Shown: positions 8,268-17,263, counted from the first letter of the stretch. The stretch: 64,000 nucleotides of DNA from Paenibacillus alkalitolerans (GCF_016482785.1 NZ_JAEMXM010000010.1:116716-180715); one strand, 5' to 3'. The notes: a model not told the origin generated them from the letters alone. Numbers and translations are program-made.

Positions 8268-9356
8268 TTACTTGAATTCGGATTTCACAAGCTCCGGCGC
8301 AACAGCCTGAAGGAAGCTCAATTCGTGATAGCTCTTCGGGTCCTGCAGTTCCTTAATGTTACCGACGCTTTTCAGATAGTTGCCGACAGCTTCCCCGTTG
8401 CTGTCATTTATATAGTTATCGTTCACTTCCATGGAATAGACGTTCCGGTTCATAATCTCCGTCAGCTCCTCCGGTGTCAGGCGCAGCTCCGGAGCAAGCA
8501 CTTTAATCGCTTCTTCGCGGTTGTCGTTGATGTAATCGGTCGCTTTCTTAAGCGCCTTAAGCGTAGCCTTGATCGTATTCGGATTTTTCTCGGCGAAATC
8601 GTCGGTAACCTGAATCGTTGTATGAACGCTCATCCAGTTGACGTCGCCCTGCTTGTCCGGCAGCTCGCTCTTGGTTCCGCTGAAGAGGAAGTGCCCACCG
8701 CCTTGAATCGCTTTCGTGATGAACGGCTCCCAGCACGCCATCGCGTCTATATCGCCTTTCTCAAGAGCGGTTACGGCATCGCTCGGAGACAGGTTGACAT
8801 ACTTGATTTTACTCGCGTCGACACCAAGCTCTTTCGCCATGTTATTGATTGCAATGACGACGTCGGCTCCGCTCGGAACGCCGATCGTCTTTCCTTCCAA
8901 ATCTTTGGCGCTGTCCAATTTCAGATTTTTGCCGCCGACAACCGCTTGGGTTCCGGCTATTTGCGCGAGAGGAGCCACGATTTTCACGCCGACATTGTTC
9001 GATTTCAAGATGATGTCCATAAAGTTCGTTTGAATGCTGATCGGCGCGCTTCCGCCGGCCACCATCGGGCCGATGTCCGGACCGCTTTCGATCAATTGGC
9101 TTGTCACGTCAAGCCCTTCTTCTTTGAAGTAACCCAGCTTATCGGCGATAATTTGCTGGGATGAGATTTGCGCGTCTCTTACCCCGACCAACGTAAACTG
9201 CTTCAATTCGATTGCGTCGCTTGCTGCGGATGCCGCAGGCTCCGACGCCGCCGGTGTACCCGTCTGCGCCGCAGGCTTCGCACCGCATGCCGCAAGACTG
9301 AGCGCCAAGCTTACAATAGCTGCCCCGCCAACGAGTTTTTTAAGCTGTTCCTTCAT
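8268..9356 (-). CDS. SsuA/NMT1-type substrate-binding lipoprotein, probable ureide importer
   Basis: A 362-residue lipoprotein. Its signal peptide ends in the lipobox LAAC (Cys24), followed by an Ala/Pro-rich linker. The mature part has the NitT/SsuA (NMT1-like) layout: IIADKLGYFKEEGLDV, a central GKTIGVPSGADV and DIDAMACWEPF. TAGGAGGCG lies just upstream of the ATG at 9356. It is the third gene of an ATPase-permease-binding protein set. Members of this family bind sulfonates, nitrate, riboflavin or pyrimidine precursors. The linked catabolic genes make allantoin or another purine ureide the likely ligand here, but that is inference. Confidence 0.88.
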   Translation of the reverse strand: MKEQLKKLVGGAAIVSLALSLAACGAKPAAQTGTPAASEPAASAASDAIELKQFTLVGVRDAQISSQQIIADKLGYFKEEGLDVTSQLIESGPDIGPMVAGGSAPISIQTNFMDIILKSNNVGVKIVAPLAQIAGTQAVVGGKNLKLDSAKDLEGKTIGVPSGADVVIAINNMAKELGVDASKIKYVNLSPSDAVTALEKGDIDAMACWEPFITKAIQGGGHFLFSGTKSELPDKQGDVNWMSVHTTIQVTDDFAEKNPNTIKATLKALKKATDYINDNREEAIKVLAPELRLTPEELTEIMNRNVYSMEVNDNYINDSNGEAVGNYLKSVGNIKELQDPKSYHELSFLQAVAPELVKSEFK

Positions 9357-9379
9357 TTATAACGCCTCCTAATGTTTTT

Positions 9380-10240
9380 TTATTTTTTTTCGACTGCGCT
9401 GCGAACCCCGTTTTTCCGCCAGGTCACCAGCCTTCTTTCCAAAACCTTCAGCAAGTAAGAGAGAAAACTGAATTCAAGGCCTATCAAAACGATCGCGACA
9501 AACATATTGGACATCTTGAAGTAATTGCGCGCATCCACAATGATGTACCCCAAACCCGACTTCGCTCCCATCATTTCCGATACGATCAGAGATGAAAACC
9601 CAAGACCCAGGCTTACTTGAGCCCCTACGAAAATACTCGGAATCGCGGAGGGCAATATGACCTTGAAGAAAATATGCCGCTCGCTCGCCCCCAAGCAAAG
9701 AGCGGACCGAATGAGAACGGGATTGACTGACTTTAGCCCTTCCAACGTATTAGCCAGCACCGGAATGAACGTCGTCCAGGCGATCAAGAGTATTTTAGGA
9801 AACTCGCCGATCCCGAACCATATTATAAAGATCGGCAGCAGCGCAAGGGCGGGAATCGGACCGAGCAGATTGAGCACGGGGCTTATCCAATACTCAACCG
9901 TTCTGTACTTGTTCATCAGCACACCGGCGAACACCGCACATACGAGTCCCGCCATAAAGCCTGCTATAATGCGGATCGTACTGGAAACCACACTGTCCAA
10001 GATCAGTCCGCTCTGCGCCAACAGCCAGCCTTCCTTCAGAATATCCGTCGGAGCCGGCAAAAAAATCGGATTAAACAACGACAGCCTGCCATTGACCGTG
10101 CTGACCATTTCCCAGAGCAGGAAAAAAACAAGAATAGGAATGAGTCCCTTGTATTTCGCTGTTTTTTCAATAAAGCCGATTGGTTTCCGGTTTACTGACC
10201 CGCTTTTCTCGGTTGCTATCGTTCCTAATTGTTTACCCAT
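9380..10240 (-). CDS. SsuC/TauC-type ABC transporter permease
   Basis: A 286-residue inner-membrane protein with about six hydrophobic segments. It has the EAA-type loop for ATPase contact near the middle (LCLGASERHIFFKVILPSA). The pattern places it in the nitrate/sulfonate/taurine permease family that pairs with NMT1-like binding proteins. The ATG at 10240 follows AAGAAAGAGGTATACG. It lies 14 bases after the ATPase gene and 23 before the binding protein, so the three form one transcription unit. Substrate is assigned from the neighbours only. Confidence 0.9.
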   Translation of the reverse strand: MGKQLGTIATEKSGSVNRKPIGFIEKTAKYKGLIPILVFFLLWEMVSTVNGRLSLFNPIFLPAPTDILKEGWLLAQSGLILDSVVSSTIRIIAGFMAGLVCAVFAGVLMNKYRTVEYWISPVLNLLGPIPALALLPIFIIWFGIGEFPKILLIAWTTFIPVLANTLEGLKSVNPVLIRSALCLGASERHIFFKVILPSAIPSIFVGAQVSLGLGFSSLIVSEMMGAKSGLGYIIVDARNYFKMSNMFVAIVLIGLEFSFLSYLLKVLERRLVTWRKNGVRSAVEKK

Positions 10241-10254
10241 CGTATACCTCTTTC

Positions 10255-10977
10255 TTAATCCGTCAACAGCTTCTCAATGCGGGAGACGAGATCGGCAAAA
10301 TCCGCACGGTGCTTGTCGCGGGGCCGTTCCATATCGATCTCGAACACTTCGGCCACTTCGCCATGCTTCATCACCAGTATGCGGTCCGCCAAGGAAAGTG
10401 CCTCATTGATGCTGTGGGTTATAAAGAGAACCGAAGGCCGAAGCTCAAGCCATATGCGAAGCAGCTCCTTCTGCATCAGGTCTCTTGTCAGCACATCCAG
10501 TGCGCCGAACGGTTCGTCCATCAGAAGAATATCCGGGTCGCTGGCCAACGCCCGCGCAATGCCCACCCTCTGCTTCATTCCGCCGGATAATTGATCCGGT
10601 TGATGGTCCGCATATTCCTCAAGTCCGACAAGCTTTAAGTATTTCCGGGCGATTTCACGCGCTTCCTCCTTGTCCCGCCCTTGAACTTCAGGACCAAAAG
10701 CGACATTGTCGATAACTTTAAACCACGGAAACAACGCATGCTCCTGGAATACGACGCCTCTTGATTTCGAAGGGCCTTTAATAGACTCGCCGTTCACCGT
10801 AATCTTGCCTCGATCCGGCTGCAAAAATCCGGCGATCAAGTTGAGCAGGGTCGACTTCCCGCAGCCGCTATGCCCAAGAATGCAGATAAACTCATGGGAA
10901 TCCACATGAAAACTAATATTTCTAAGCACCTTCTTGCCTTCGTAGGATTTTTCAACTTGGTCGACCACCAGGTGCAA
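10255..10977 (-). CDS. SsuB/TauB-type ABC transporter ATPase
   Basis: An ATP-binding subunit with Walker A GHSGCGKST, signature LSGGMKQRVGIARAL, Walker B ILLMDEPFGALD and H-loop FITHSINEA. It powers the neighbouring permease and binding protein. I take TTG at 10977 as start because AAAAGGGGTGA sits 6-8 bases upstream. A GTG at 10986 is in frame but overlaps that ribosome site. This is the first gene of the minus-strand ureide operon and is divergent from pucR. Confidence 0.88.
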   Translation of the reverse strand: MHLVVDQVEKSYEGKKVLRNISFHVDSHEFICILGHSGCGKSTLLNLIAGFLQPDRGKITVNGESIKGPSKSRGVVFQEHALFPWFKVIDNVAFGPEVQGRDKEEAREIARKYLKLVGLEEYADHQPDQLSGGMKQRVGIARALASDPDILLMDEPFGALDVLTRDLMQKELLRIWLELRPSVLFITHSINEALSLADRILVMKHGEVAEVFEIDMERPRDKHRADFADLVSRIEKLLTD

Positions 10978-11195
10978 AGCCGTCACCCCTTTTAACCATT
11001 ATGTCACTTTTCATAACATGGTCAATTTCGATAGATAAATAGTATCACTTCCACCTCCTTTTTCAATAGCAAAAGCGAACAAGAATTTATACCTATATTG
11101 TGCTACTTGCATAATAACGTGAAGAATTGTACAGTGAAATTCAATCAATAGGTCACCTCGCGTTACTTATACTAACATTATATGGAGGGTAAATT
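10978..11195. promoter_or_regulatory. Divergent control region between ureide operon and pucR
   Basis: A 218-base A+T-rich region without a gene. At 10992-10998 the minus strand reads TGGTTAA, matching the core of the PucR box described in Bacillus. An imperfect dyad (ACCATTATG ... CATAACATGGT, about 10995-11022) overlaps it. It is the most likely PucR operator for both directions. I could not fix -10/-35 boxes with confidence. Confidence 0.45.
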
Positions 11196-12872
11196 GTGAA
11201 TTTAAGTGCATTATTTCAGATCCCCATTTTTCAAGGGAGTCGAGTTCTGGCGGGACACAGCGGGATGAATAGAGAGGTTCGATCGGTTAATATGATGGAC
11301 GCTCCGGATATTATCGACTTTCTCAAAGAGGATGAGCTTCTTCTGACAACCGGTTATGCGATTAAAGAGCATCCGGAAGAAATGCTGGAATTAGTGCGAA
11401 ATATGGCTGTTCATCAATGCGCAGGCCTCGCCGTCAAGACCAAACGGTTTCTTCAAGAAATCCCGGCATCCGTTCTTCACCTCGCGAACGAGCTGCAATT
11501 TCCGATTATCGAGCTTTCGCTGAATCATTCCCTCGGGGAAATGGTCGGAGAAGCGCTAAGCTACATCATGGAGAAGAGAAACGAGGAGCTCCGGCACGCC
11601 TTGTCGATGCATCGCGAGTTTTCTCAGATGGTGCTCAAAGGCGAAGGAATTCCTTCGATCCTCAAAGCGTTGTCCGAACTGACTAAGCAGTCTGTTCTGC
11701 TAATCGACTCCCGCTTGCAGGTTTTGGCCGAATCGGAGAAGCAGCCGGACTTTCTTTACCGGCATATACAACAACCGGCACAATACTTTCTAACCCACTG
11801 GCAACTGCTCCGCACAAGACCCTGGACACTGTGTTTATTTCAGGCGGAGACCGGTCAGCGCCAGGAGCTGCTGTTCTATCCGTTGGAGATAACCTCCCAT
11901 AAGCGCTGCTGCTTGCTGTTCGTGAATTGGACAATTGAGACCAAGGCTCTCCCGCTGCTGGCGATTGAGCAAGCCGCTAATGTGATCGGCTTTGAGCTTA
12001 TGAAGCTCCAAGCCGTAAAGGAGCGGTCAATGAGGTACAAGAATGATTTTTTCGACGACTTGGTGGAAGGGAATTTTCAATCCGCGTCGGAGATCGTACG
12101 TCAAGGGAGACGTTATGGGTTGGAAGAAACGTATCCGTGCCTTTGCGCAGTCGGAAAGATAGATGACTTGCCGGAGTTTAAGGATGATAACTTGTACAGC
12201 AAACGGGACCATATTTATGACTGTCTGAAGGATATCGTGAACAAGCGGAAACTGCCTTCTATCGTGTTTATCAAAAAAGATTTGTTTGTCATTCTCATTA
12301 AATGGGAGCGCGGCGAGATGGCGGCCGAGTTTCAAATTCGCGAGTTTTTCATTCAGCTGCAGGAGCAGCTTTATCAAGCCGAGCAAATCTCGCTGTCGTT
12401 CGGAATCGGGAATCCGACGGACCAATTGACTTCGATTCCGGCCGCCTTTAAAGAAGCGCATAACGCTTTGCTTATGGGCTATCAACTAAAGCACTCGCGC
12501 TTTGTCCAATCCTTCAGAGTCAAAGAAGTCGTCGATCTGATGAAGATGATTCCGCAGGATGTGCTGCACGATTTTTACCGCGATTCGTTTCAAGCTTTGC
12601 TTGACCTGGAAGAGCACGAGCGGAAGGAGTTGATGAACACGGCTAAAGTATTTTTGGAAATGCAGTGCCAAATTACCGAAACGAGCAAGCGGTTGTTTAT
12701 CCATCGCAATACCGTCGCGTACCGGCTGAACAAGTTCGAGCAGCTGACTTGCCGAAGCCTGCGGGATCCGAACGATTCTTTACGTTTGCGGCTGGCTTAC
12801 CTGATCGAGAATGTTCACTACCAGCCCATCGCCGCGCCGTCGCTTCTAGGGTCGGCGCCGCCTCTGCGGTAA
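11196..12872 (+). CDS. pucR: PucR-family transcriptional regulator of purine catabolism
   Basis: A 558-residue regulator. The first 120 residues are a PucR N-terminal domain (ILAGHSGMNREVRSVNMMDA, then LTTGYAIKEHPEE). A GGDEF-like/CdaR-type middle follows, and the C-terminus is an HTH_30 DNA-binding domain (ETSKRLFIHRNTVAYRLNK). The GTG at 11196 has TGGAGGG 6 bases upstream. In Bacillus PucR activates the ureide genes with allantoin-type effectors, and the divergent operon here fits the same role. Its 3' end overlaps the convergent transpeptidase-like gene by 55 bases, so the two messages are complementary there. Confidence 0.9.
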   Translation: MNLSALFQIPIFQGSRVLAGHSGMNREVRSVNMMDAPDIIDFLKEDELLLTTGYAIKEHPEEMLELVRNMAVHQCAGLAVKTKRFLQEIPASVLHLANELQFPIIELSLNHSLGEMVGEALSYIMEKRNEELRHALSMHREFSQMVLKGEGIPSILKALSELTKQSVLLIDSRLQVLAESEKQPDFLYRHIQQPAQYFLTHWQLLRTRPWTLCLFQAETGQRQELLFYPLEITSHKRCCLLFVNWTIETKALPLLAIEQAANVIGFELMKLQAVKERSMRYKNDFFDDLVEGNFQSASEIVRQGRRYGLEETYPCLCAVGKIDDLPEFKDDNLYSKRDHIYDCLKDIVNKRKLPSIVFIKKDLFVILIKWERGEMAAEFQIREFFIQLQEQLYQAEQISLSFGIGNPTDQLTSIPAAFKEAHNALLMGYQLKHSRFVQSFRVKEVVDLMKMIPQDVLHDFYRDSFQALLDLEEHERKELMNTAKVFLEMQCQITETSKRLFIHRNTVAYRLNKFEQLTCRSLRDPNDSLRLRLAYLIENVHYQPIAAPSLLGSAPPLR

Positions 12873-14404
12873 CCGTAACGATTTACCGCTATCGCGTGGG
12901 CGTGGCCGACGATGCCGTCGAAAGCGTTGACGGTCCGGACCGTATGGCCGAGAGCGCGCAGCTCATCAATGACATTCGGATCAATCCGGCTTTCAAGCTT
13001 CAGCTCCTGCGTAGGGGCTCCCCACGTTCTCCCCCATACCCAGCGGGGCTGGTCAATCGCTTGCTGCGGATCCATTCCGTAATCGATCATCCGTGTCAGC
13101 AGCGCCGTCTGGGTTTGAGGCTGTCCTTCCCCGCCTTGCGTTCCGTACAAAATGGCCGGCTTGCCGTCCAGACATGCCATCGCGGGCATTAACGTGTGAA
13201 AAGTCCTCTTACGCGGTTCCAAACAATTGACATGCTTCGCATCGAGCGAGAAGAACGATCCGCGGTTCTGGAGGAGAATTCCCGTTTCTCCCGCCACCAC
13301 GCCGGAACCGAATTCAAAGTACAGGCTTTGGATGAAGGAAACCGCGTTCCCTTCCGCATCCATAACGGCCGCATATGCCGTATCGCTGCCCATTGACTCG
13401 GCCTCCCTGGAGGAAGCACCGCCGGGCTTGATCTGATCGGCAAGCTTGGAAGCATGATCCTTGCTAAGCAACCGGTCGAGCGGAATATCCGAAAATTCAG
13501 GATCGGTCAGCACCGCGTCACGGTCTCGGAAGCAAATCTTAACCGCTTCAACAAGAAGATGATAGTACTCGGCAGAACCGTGCTCAATGCCTTGGAAATC
13601 GAACTTTTCCAGCACATTCAATATCATAAGTCCGACAAAGCCCTGCGAGTTAGGCGGCAGCTGGTATACGGTATGATCCCTGTATGCGCTTGACAACGGG
13701 TCAACCCAATTTCCTTCATGCGCCTCAAAATCGTCCAGTGTCAGCAATCCGCCGTTTGATTGGAGGAAATGTACAATATCGCGGGCGATGTCTCCCCGAT
13801 AAAAGGCATCCCGTCCGTTAAGAGCGATCTTTGTCAGCGTCTTCGCAAGACCGGCTTGAACAAATCGTTCGCCGGGCTTCGGAATCCGGCGGTTTGGCGT
13901 GTAAATAGCCGAAGTAAAAGGCTTCTCCGACAGCAGTTCGTAACACTTCACCGTATTTTCGTGTTGATCGGCCGACATCGGAAACCCGTTGGAAGCATAG
14001 CTTATGGCCGGTTCAAGCACATCCGCGAAGCTCAACCTCCCGTATTCCCCATGAATCGCATTCCAGCCGTCCACCATTCCCGGTACCGTGATAGCGCTAA
14101 GCACTCCGCGAGTCGGTATCGCATTCATACCGGCAAACCGGCCGCGGTGAACGAGAGCGCCTGAACGCCCGCTGCCGTTGTAAGCGCGTACTTTGCCGTC
14201 GCCCGAATGGTAGGACAACCAGAACGAATCCCCGCCCAGACCGGTCATATGAGGATAAACGACCGCCAAGCACGCGCTTACGGCAACCGCCGCGTCGAAG
14301 GCGTTCCCGCCCTTCTCCAGGATGCGTGCTCCGGCAGCCGTGGCCAGGTAATGAGGGCTCACAACCATCGTTTTCGGACCGATGACACTTTTACTCGACG
14401 GCAC
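12818..14404 (-). CDS. Gamma-glutamyltranspeptidase-like Ntn hydrolase, candidate oxamate amidohydrolase (HpxW-like)
   Basis: A 528-residue member of the gamma-glutamyltranspeptidase family, which self-cleaves to expose an N-terminal Thr. The nucleophile is probably Thr342 in SDTAYAAVMDAEGN; the large-subunit start GGNAFDAAVAVS and the later RTFHTLMPAM are also typical. GTG at 14404 is chosen because GGAGGGG lies 7 bases upstream. There is no signal peptide, unlike secreted glutathione-degrading members. HpxW of Klebsiella, from the same family, hydrolyses oxamate in uric-acid breakdown. Adjacency to pucR and a ureidoglycine aminotransferase makes that function the best guess here. Confidence 0.85.
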   Translation of the reverse strand: MPSSKSVIGPKTMVVSPHYLATAAGARILEKGGNAFDAAVAVSACLAVVYPHMTGLGGDSFWLSYHSGDGKVRAYNGSGRSGALVHRGRFAGMNAIPTRGVLSAITVPGMVDGWNAIHGEYGRLSFADVLEPAISYASNGFPMSADQHENTVKCYELLSEKPFTSAIYTPNRRIPKPGERFVQAGLAKTLTKIALNGRDAFYRGDIARDIVHFLQSNGGLLTLDDFEAHEGNWVDPLSSAYRDHTVYQLPPNSQGFVGLMILNVLEKFDFQGIEHGSAEYYHLLVEAVKICFRDRDAVLTDPEFSDIPLDRLLSKDHASKLADQIKPGGASSREAESMGSDTAYAAVMDAEGNAVSFIQSLYFEFGSGVVAGETGILLQNRGSFFSLDAKHVNCLEPRKRTFHTLMPAMACLDGKPAILYGTQGGEGQPQTQTALLTRMIDYGMDPQQAIDQPRWVWGRTWGAPTQELKLESRIDPNVIDELRALGHTVRTVNAFDGIVGHAHAIAVNRYGYRRGGADPRSDGAAMGW

Positions 14405-14598
14405 AGCTCTTCCCCTCCATTGGTTTTCAACTTTGCGCAATGGTAACACGCTTTCATGGCTATATCAATATTTTTTTGTTACTATATTTCCGATTTTTTA
14501 TTGATTATGTCACAAATACGCTGTATATTACTTCGTGAAGCAATTAAAATATCGTTTTTTCTTACATTTCGCAATTCGATGACGGAGGAGGTGAGGTC

Positions 14599-15081
14599 AT
14601 GAACTCGAAAGCCGCGGTAGAAGCCCCCAACAGCATCATCGACGAGATCGACAGACAAATCATTGCCATACTGAACAAGAACGGCCGTATTTCTTACACC
14701 GATTTGGCCCAAGAGATCGGCCTTTCCAGGGTTGCCGTGCAAAACCGGATCAACGCTCTCATGGAAAATGGGGTTATAGAACGGTTCACTGCCGTCATTA
14801 ATCCTGAGAAAATCGGAATAACGGTGTCCGCTTTTTTTAATATCGACGTAGAACCTAAACACTTGATTCAGGTAGCCGATCAGCTGGCCGAAGAGCCTTA
14901 CGTAACCAGCCTCTATCACATGACAGGCCCCAGTAAGCTCCACATGCACGGATTGTTCGTTAACAACCGGGAGATGGAGCAGTTTTTGAAAGAAAAGATT
15001 TATCCGCTTCCGGGGGTTACAAGTGTAGATTGCCAAATCTTAATTCACCGGTATAAGAGCCGTATGGGGATGAGGTTGTAA
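14599..15081 (+). CDS. Lrp/AsnC-family regulator (ChrS/YwrC-like)
   Basis: A 160-residue regulator with an N-terminal winged HTH ([20 protein letters not shown]) and a C-terminal RAM-type ligand domain. GGAGGAGGTGAGG precedes the ATG. It lies 25 bases before a split chromate transporter pair, the same arrangement as Bacillus ywrC-ywrB-ywrA (chrS-chr3N-chr3C), where the regulator controls the pair. It probably senses chromate stress or an amino acid and autoregulates. The A+T-rich 190 bases upstream (14405-14598) would hold its promoter. Confidence 0.88.
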   Translation: MNSKAAVEAPNSIIDEIDRQIIAILNKNGRISYTDLAQEIGLSRVAVQNRINALMENGVIERFTAVINPEKIGITVSAFFNIDVEPKHLIQVADQLAEEPYVTSLYHMTGPSKLHMHGLFVNNREMEQFLKEKIYPLPGVTSVDCQILIHRYKSRMGMRL

Positions 15082-15106
15082 TTAGGAGCGGGAGGGGAGC
15101 TGCACA

Positions 15107-15697
15107 GTGGTTGACAAACGTTATTTAGAAATCGCCGCCGGCATGTTTAGAACAGGAATACTGGGCTACGGGGGCGGCCCGTCCGTCATACCTTTAATCC
15201 GTTACGAGGCCGTAACCCGTTACCGCTGGATGGAGGATGAGGAATTCGGCGAAATCCTAGCGCTGGCCAACGTGCTTCCCGGACCGATCGCCACCAAGAT
15301 GGCGGCGTATCTCGGCTACAGACAGAAGGGATTTACGGGTGCGTTGGTCGCCGTGCTGGCGCACATCGTTCCGACAAGCATCGCAATGGTCGCGCTGCTT
15401 TCCGTCGTACAAATTCTGAGCGGCTCGAAGATTATTCAAGGTATGATTTCCGCCGTCACACCCGTTATAGCCGTCATGATCGGCGTCATGGCGTACGAAT
15501 TTTCGGAGAAGGCCGTCAAAGGTTTAGGAAAGCTCATTGCCGTGTCTTTATTTGTTTTCATCTTTCTGCTGCTTCAAATTGTCCACCTGCATCCGGCTAT
15601 TGTAATCAGCGTTTCGCTAGTTTACGGAGCCTTGCATCTGCATATTGTCGAGCTGGCCAAACGGAAAAGAAATGAGGGCCAAACATGGAATGGTTAA
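15107..15697 (+). CDS. Chromate transporter, N-terminal-type half protein
   Basis: A 196-residue membrane protein of the short-chain CHR family. It has the GYGGGPSVIPLIRYE motif at 20-35 and NVLPGPIATKMAAYLGY near 60-75, then about four more hydrophobic segments. GTG at 15107 has GGAGGGGAGC 6 bases upstream. It overlaps the next half-gene by 13 bases. Short CHR proteins act as pairs of opposite membrane topology and together export chromate, equal to one long ChrA. Confidence 0.9.
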   Translation: MVDKRYLEIAAGMFRTGILGYGGGPSVIPLIRYEAVTRYRWMEDEEFGEILALANVLPGPIATKMAAYLGYRQKGFTGALVAVLAHIVPTSIAMVALLSVVQILSGSKIIQGMISAVTPVIAVMIGVMAYEFSEKAVKGLGKLIAVSLFVFIFLLLQIVHLHPAIVISVSLVYGALHLHIVELAKRKRNEGQTWNG

Positions 15698-16221
15698 AAA
15701 TATTGCTCGGTTTTTTTATCGCCAATGTGCTTGGTTACGGCGGCGGTCCCGCATCCATCCCTCTAATGTATCAAGAAATCGTGCATCATTATCATTGGCT
15801 CGATGACGCTCAGTTCTCGAACGTGCTCGCCTTAGGAAACGCGCTTCCCGGACCAATCGCTACGAAAATCGCAGCCTCTGTCGGGTATAACGCAGGGGGC
15901 TGGATCGGCATGCTCGCAGCCCTCTTCGCTACCGTTATTCCATCAGCCTTGGGTTTAATCGGGCTCATCAAGCTATTGCAGCGGTACCGGGATTCTCTCT
16001 CCGTCAAAGGAATGACGTTGCTGGTGCAGCCCGTGGTTGCCATATTAATGGTGATGCTTACTTGGCAATTAAGCAAAAGCTCCGTATTGGACATCGGCAT
16101 TTGGCAGTCGCTCGGCATTGCGGCAGCCGCCTTCTGGGCGCTGCAAATCAAGCGAATCCATCCCGCGCTGGTAATCGTAGCGGCTTTCGCCTACGGGGGG
16201 ATTGTGCTTTCACAGCTGTAG
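15685..16221 (+). CDS. Chromate transporter, C-terminal-type half protein
   Basis: A 178-residue partner of the preceding CHR half protein. It has the same paired signatures (GYGGGPASIPLMYQE and LPGPIATKIAASVGY), so the two arose by duplication. Overlap of the genes indicates coupled translation and equal amounts. The Lrp-type gene upstream is the probable regulator. It is predicted to sit in the cytoplasmic membrane and move chromate outward together with its partner. Confidence 0.9.
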   Translation: MEWLKILLGFFIANVLGYGGGPASIPLMYQEIVHHYHWLDDAQFSNVLALGNALPGPIATKIAASVGYNAGGWIGMLAALFATVIPSALGLIGLIKLLQRYRDSLSVKGMTLLVQPVVAILMVMLTWQLSKSSVLDIGIWQSLGIAAAAFWALQIKRIHPALVIVAAFAYGGIVLSQL

Positions 16222-16478
16222 GCTTCAAATCATCTGTTTCCCAGTTCACTTCATCCATACGTAACTTAGCTATCGTTCCACATTTACACATCATTTCCGT
16301 TCGATGCTCTTGTCTCGTTTCAGTGAAAATCATACTCTCCACCTGCTGTATATAGTCGTTCTCAAACGATGCCGGTCAACACGCTTTTACAGGCTCCTAC
16401 CCGTTCCACCCCTAAGAAACCTGCCGTTACTTGTGGTACGGTTCAGCGTATTGTTATGGTAAAGCAGCAAAATAAGTC
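16222..16478. other. Intergenic stretch holding repeat copy R1
   Basis: No gene is visible. The chromate pair ends at 16221 and the A+T-rich accessory segment begins here. Repeat copy R1 (16424-16460) is the only recognisable element. The 200 bases before it show no clear coding or hairpin signal. Confidence 0.5.
16424..16460 (+). repeat. Dispersed repeat R, copy 1
   Basis: This copy contains ACTTGTGGTACGGTTCA and then GTTATGGT, the shared core of a family also found at 17565, 44704 and 45985. It lies immediately downstream of the higBA module. Confidence 0.6.
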
Positions 16479-16497
16479 AAAAAAAGAGCCACTGGCT
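16479..16497 (-). terminator. Terminator of higBA
   Basis: On the minus strand GAGCC-AGT-GGCTC is followed by seven T. It lies about 30 bases after the antitoxin stop. A second arm (AGCCACTGG) inside the antitoxin gene end could form a competing stem. Confidence 0.65.
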
Positions 16498-16525
16498 CCC
16501 GTAATCAGATGTTTATGGTTTATAA

Positions 16526-16825
16526 TTAGGCATGAGCAAGAAAATTACCAGTGGCTGCCTCTTCTTCGGTTTCATTCAATGTAATATTCATTCCAAGGGC
16601 AATAGCCACTTTTATTAAGGTATCTACTCTCGGAATTTGTGAACTGTTTTCTAGTCGTGCTACTTGTGCTTGAGAAAGACCCGCCCTCTTAGCAACTTCG
16701 TCTTGAGTTAATCCAAGCATTTTTCGACGTCTAACAACATCCGAGACCATTCGAGCGATTTGTCGGATCGTTTCCGTTTCTATTGTGTTCTCACCAATTT
16801 CATTTATAAAATCATCGAAATTCAT
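16526..16825 (-). CDS. higA: HigA-type antitoxin, Xre helix-turn-helix
   Basis: A 99-residue DNA-binding antitoxin. The Xre HTH is clear: KMLGLTQDEVAKRAGLSQAQ followed by VARLENSSQIPRVDTL. ATG at 16825 is chosen over in-frame codons upstream because GGAGGAAGC lies 7 bases before it. It follows the toxin gene by 31 bases, the reversed toxin-first order typical of higBA. It neutralises the toxin and should repress the operon by binding the perfect palindrome at 17264-17304. Confidence 0.88.
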   Translation of the reverse strand: MNFDDFINEIGENTIETETIRQIARMVSDVVRRRKMLGLTQDEVAKRAGLSQAQVARLENSSQIPRVDTLIKVAIALGMNITLNETEEEAATGNFLAHA

Positions 16826-16856
16826 TGCGCTTCCTCCATTCTTCCTTTGTAGAAGG

Positions 16857-17219
16857 TTAAAGATTACGACTGTTCCAGTCATCTCTTAGTTGAATAGCTT
16901 TTTTGATTTCTTTGGCTGGAGTTTTCTGCGTTTCTTTGCGAAAGTGGTTTAATAAAATAAACCTACCTTCTCTCGCTTGGAAAAACATGACCCTATGTTT
17001 ATCTGGACGCAGCTCCCAAATGTCATCTACGATGTGTTTGGCAATTTCCTCAGGAACGAATGTCCCATCCATTTTTATACGTTCAATGCAATAGTGAATT
17101 TGGTTAAGTATGATTCTGGCTTCCTTTATTCCTTTGTCTTTACGTCGTTTTAACTCTCGAAGCCAAATTTTGAGCTCTGAATCCCCATCCTTATCTTCAT
17201 AAATTTTAACTTCGTACAC
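16857..17219 (-). CDS. higB: HigB/RelE-like toxin (phage-derived Gp49-like family)
   Basis: A 120-residue basic protein of the RelE/HigB mRNA-interferase group. It has the family pattern KIWLRELKRRKDKG, then DDIWELRPDKHRVMFF and FILLNHFRKETQKTP. GTG at 17219 has AAAGGAG 11 bases upstream. Toxins of this kind cleave translated mRNA on the ribosome. Pairing with the Xre antitoxin just downstream and a palindromic operator upstream make a complete toxin-antitoxin module. The module is A+T-rich compared with the chromate genes beside it. Confidence 0.88.
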   Translation of the reverse strand: MYEVKIYEDKDGDSELKIWLRELKRRKDKGIKEARIILNQIHYCIERIKMDGTFVPEEIAKHIVDDIWELRPDKHRVMFFQAREGRFILLNHFRKETQKTPAKEIKKAIQLRDDWNSRNL

Positions 17220-17263
17220 TAGTTAATTGGCTCCTTTATTACTTTATTCATTATCTCAACTAA

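Noticed and set aside
12818..14404. Glutathione-degrading gamma-glutamyltranspeptidase
   Set aside because: No signal peptide is present and the gene is next to pucR and ureide genes. An HpxW-like oxamate role fits better, although not proved.
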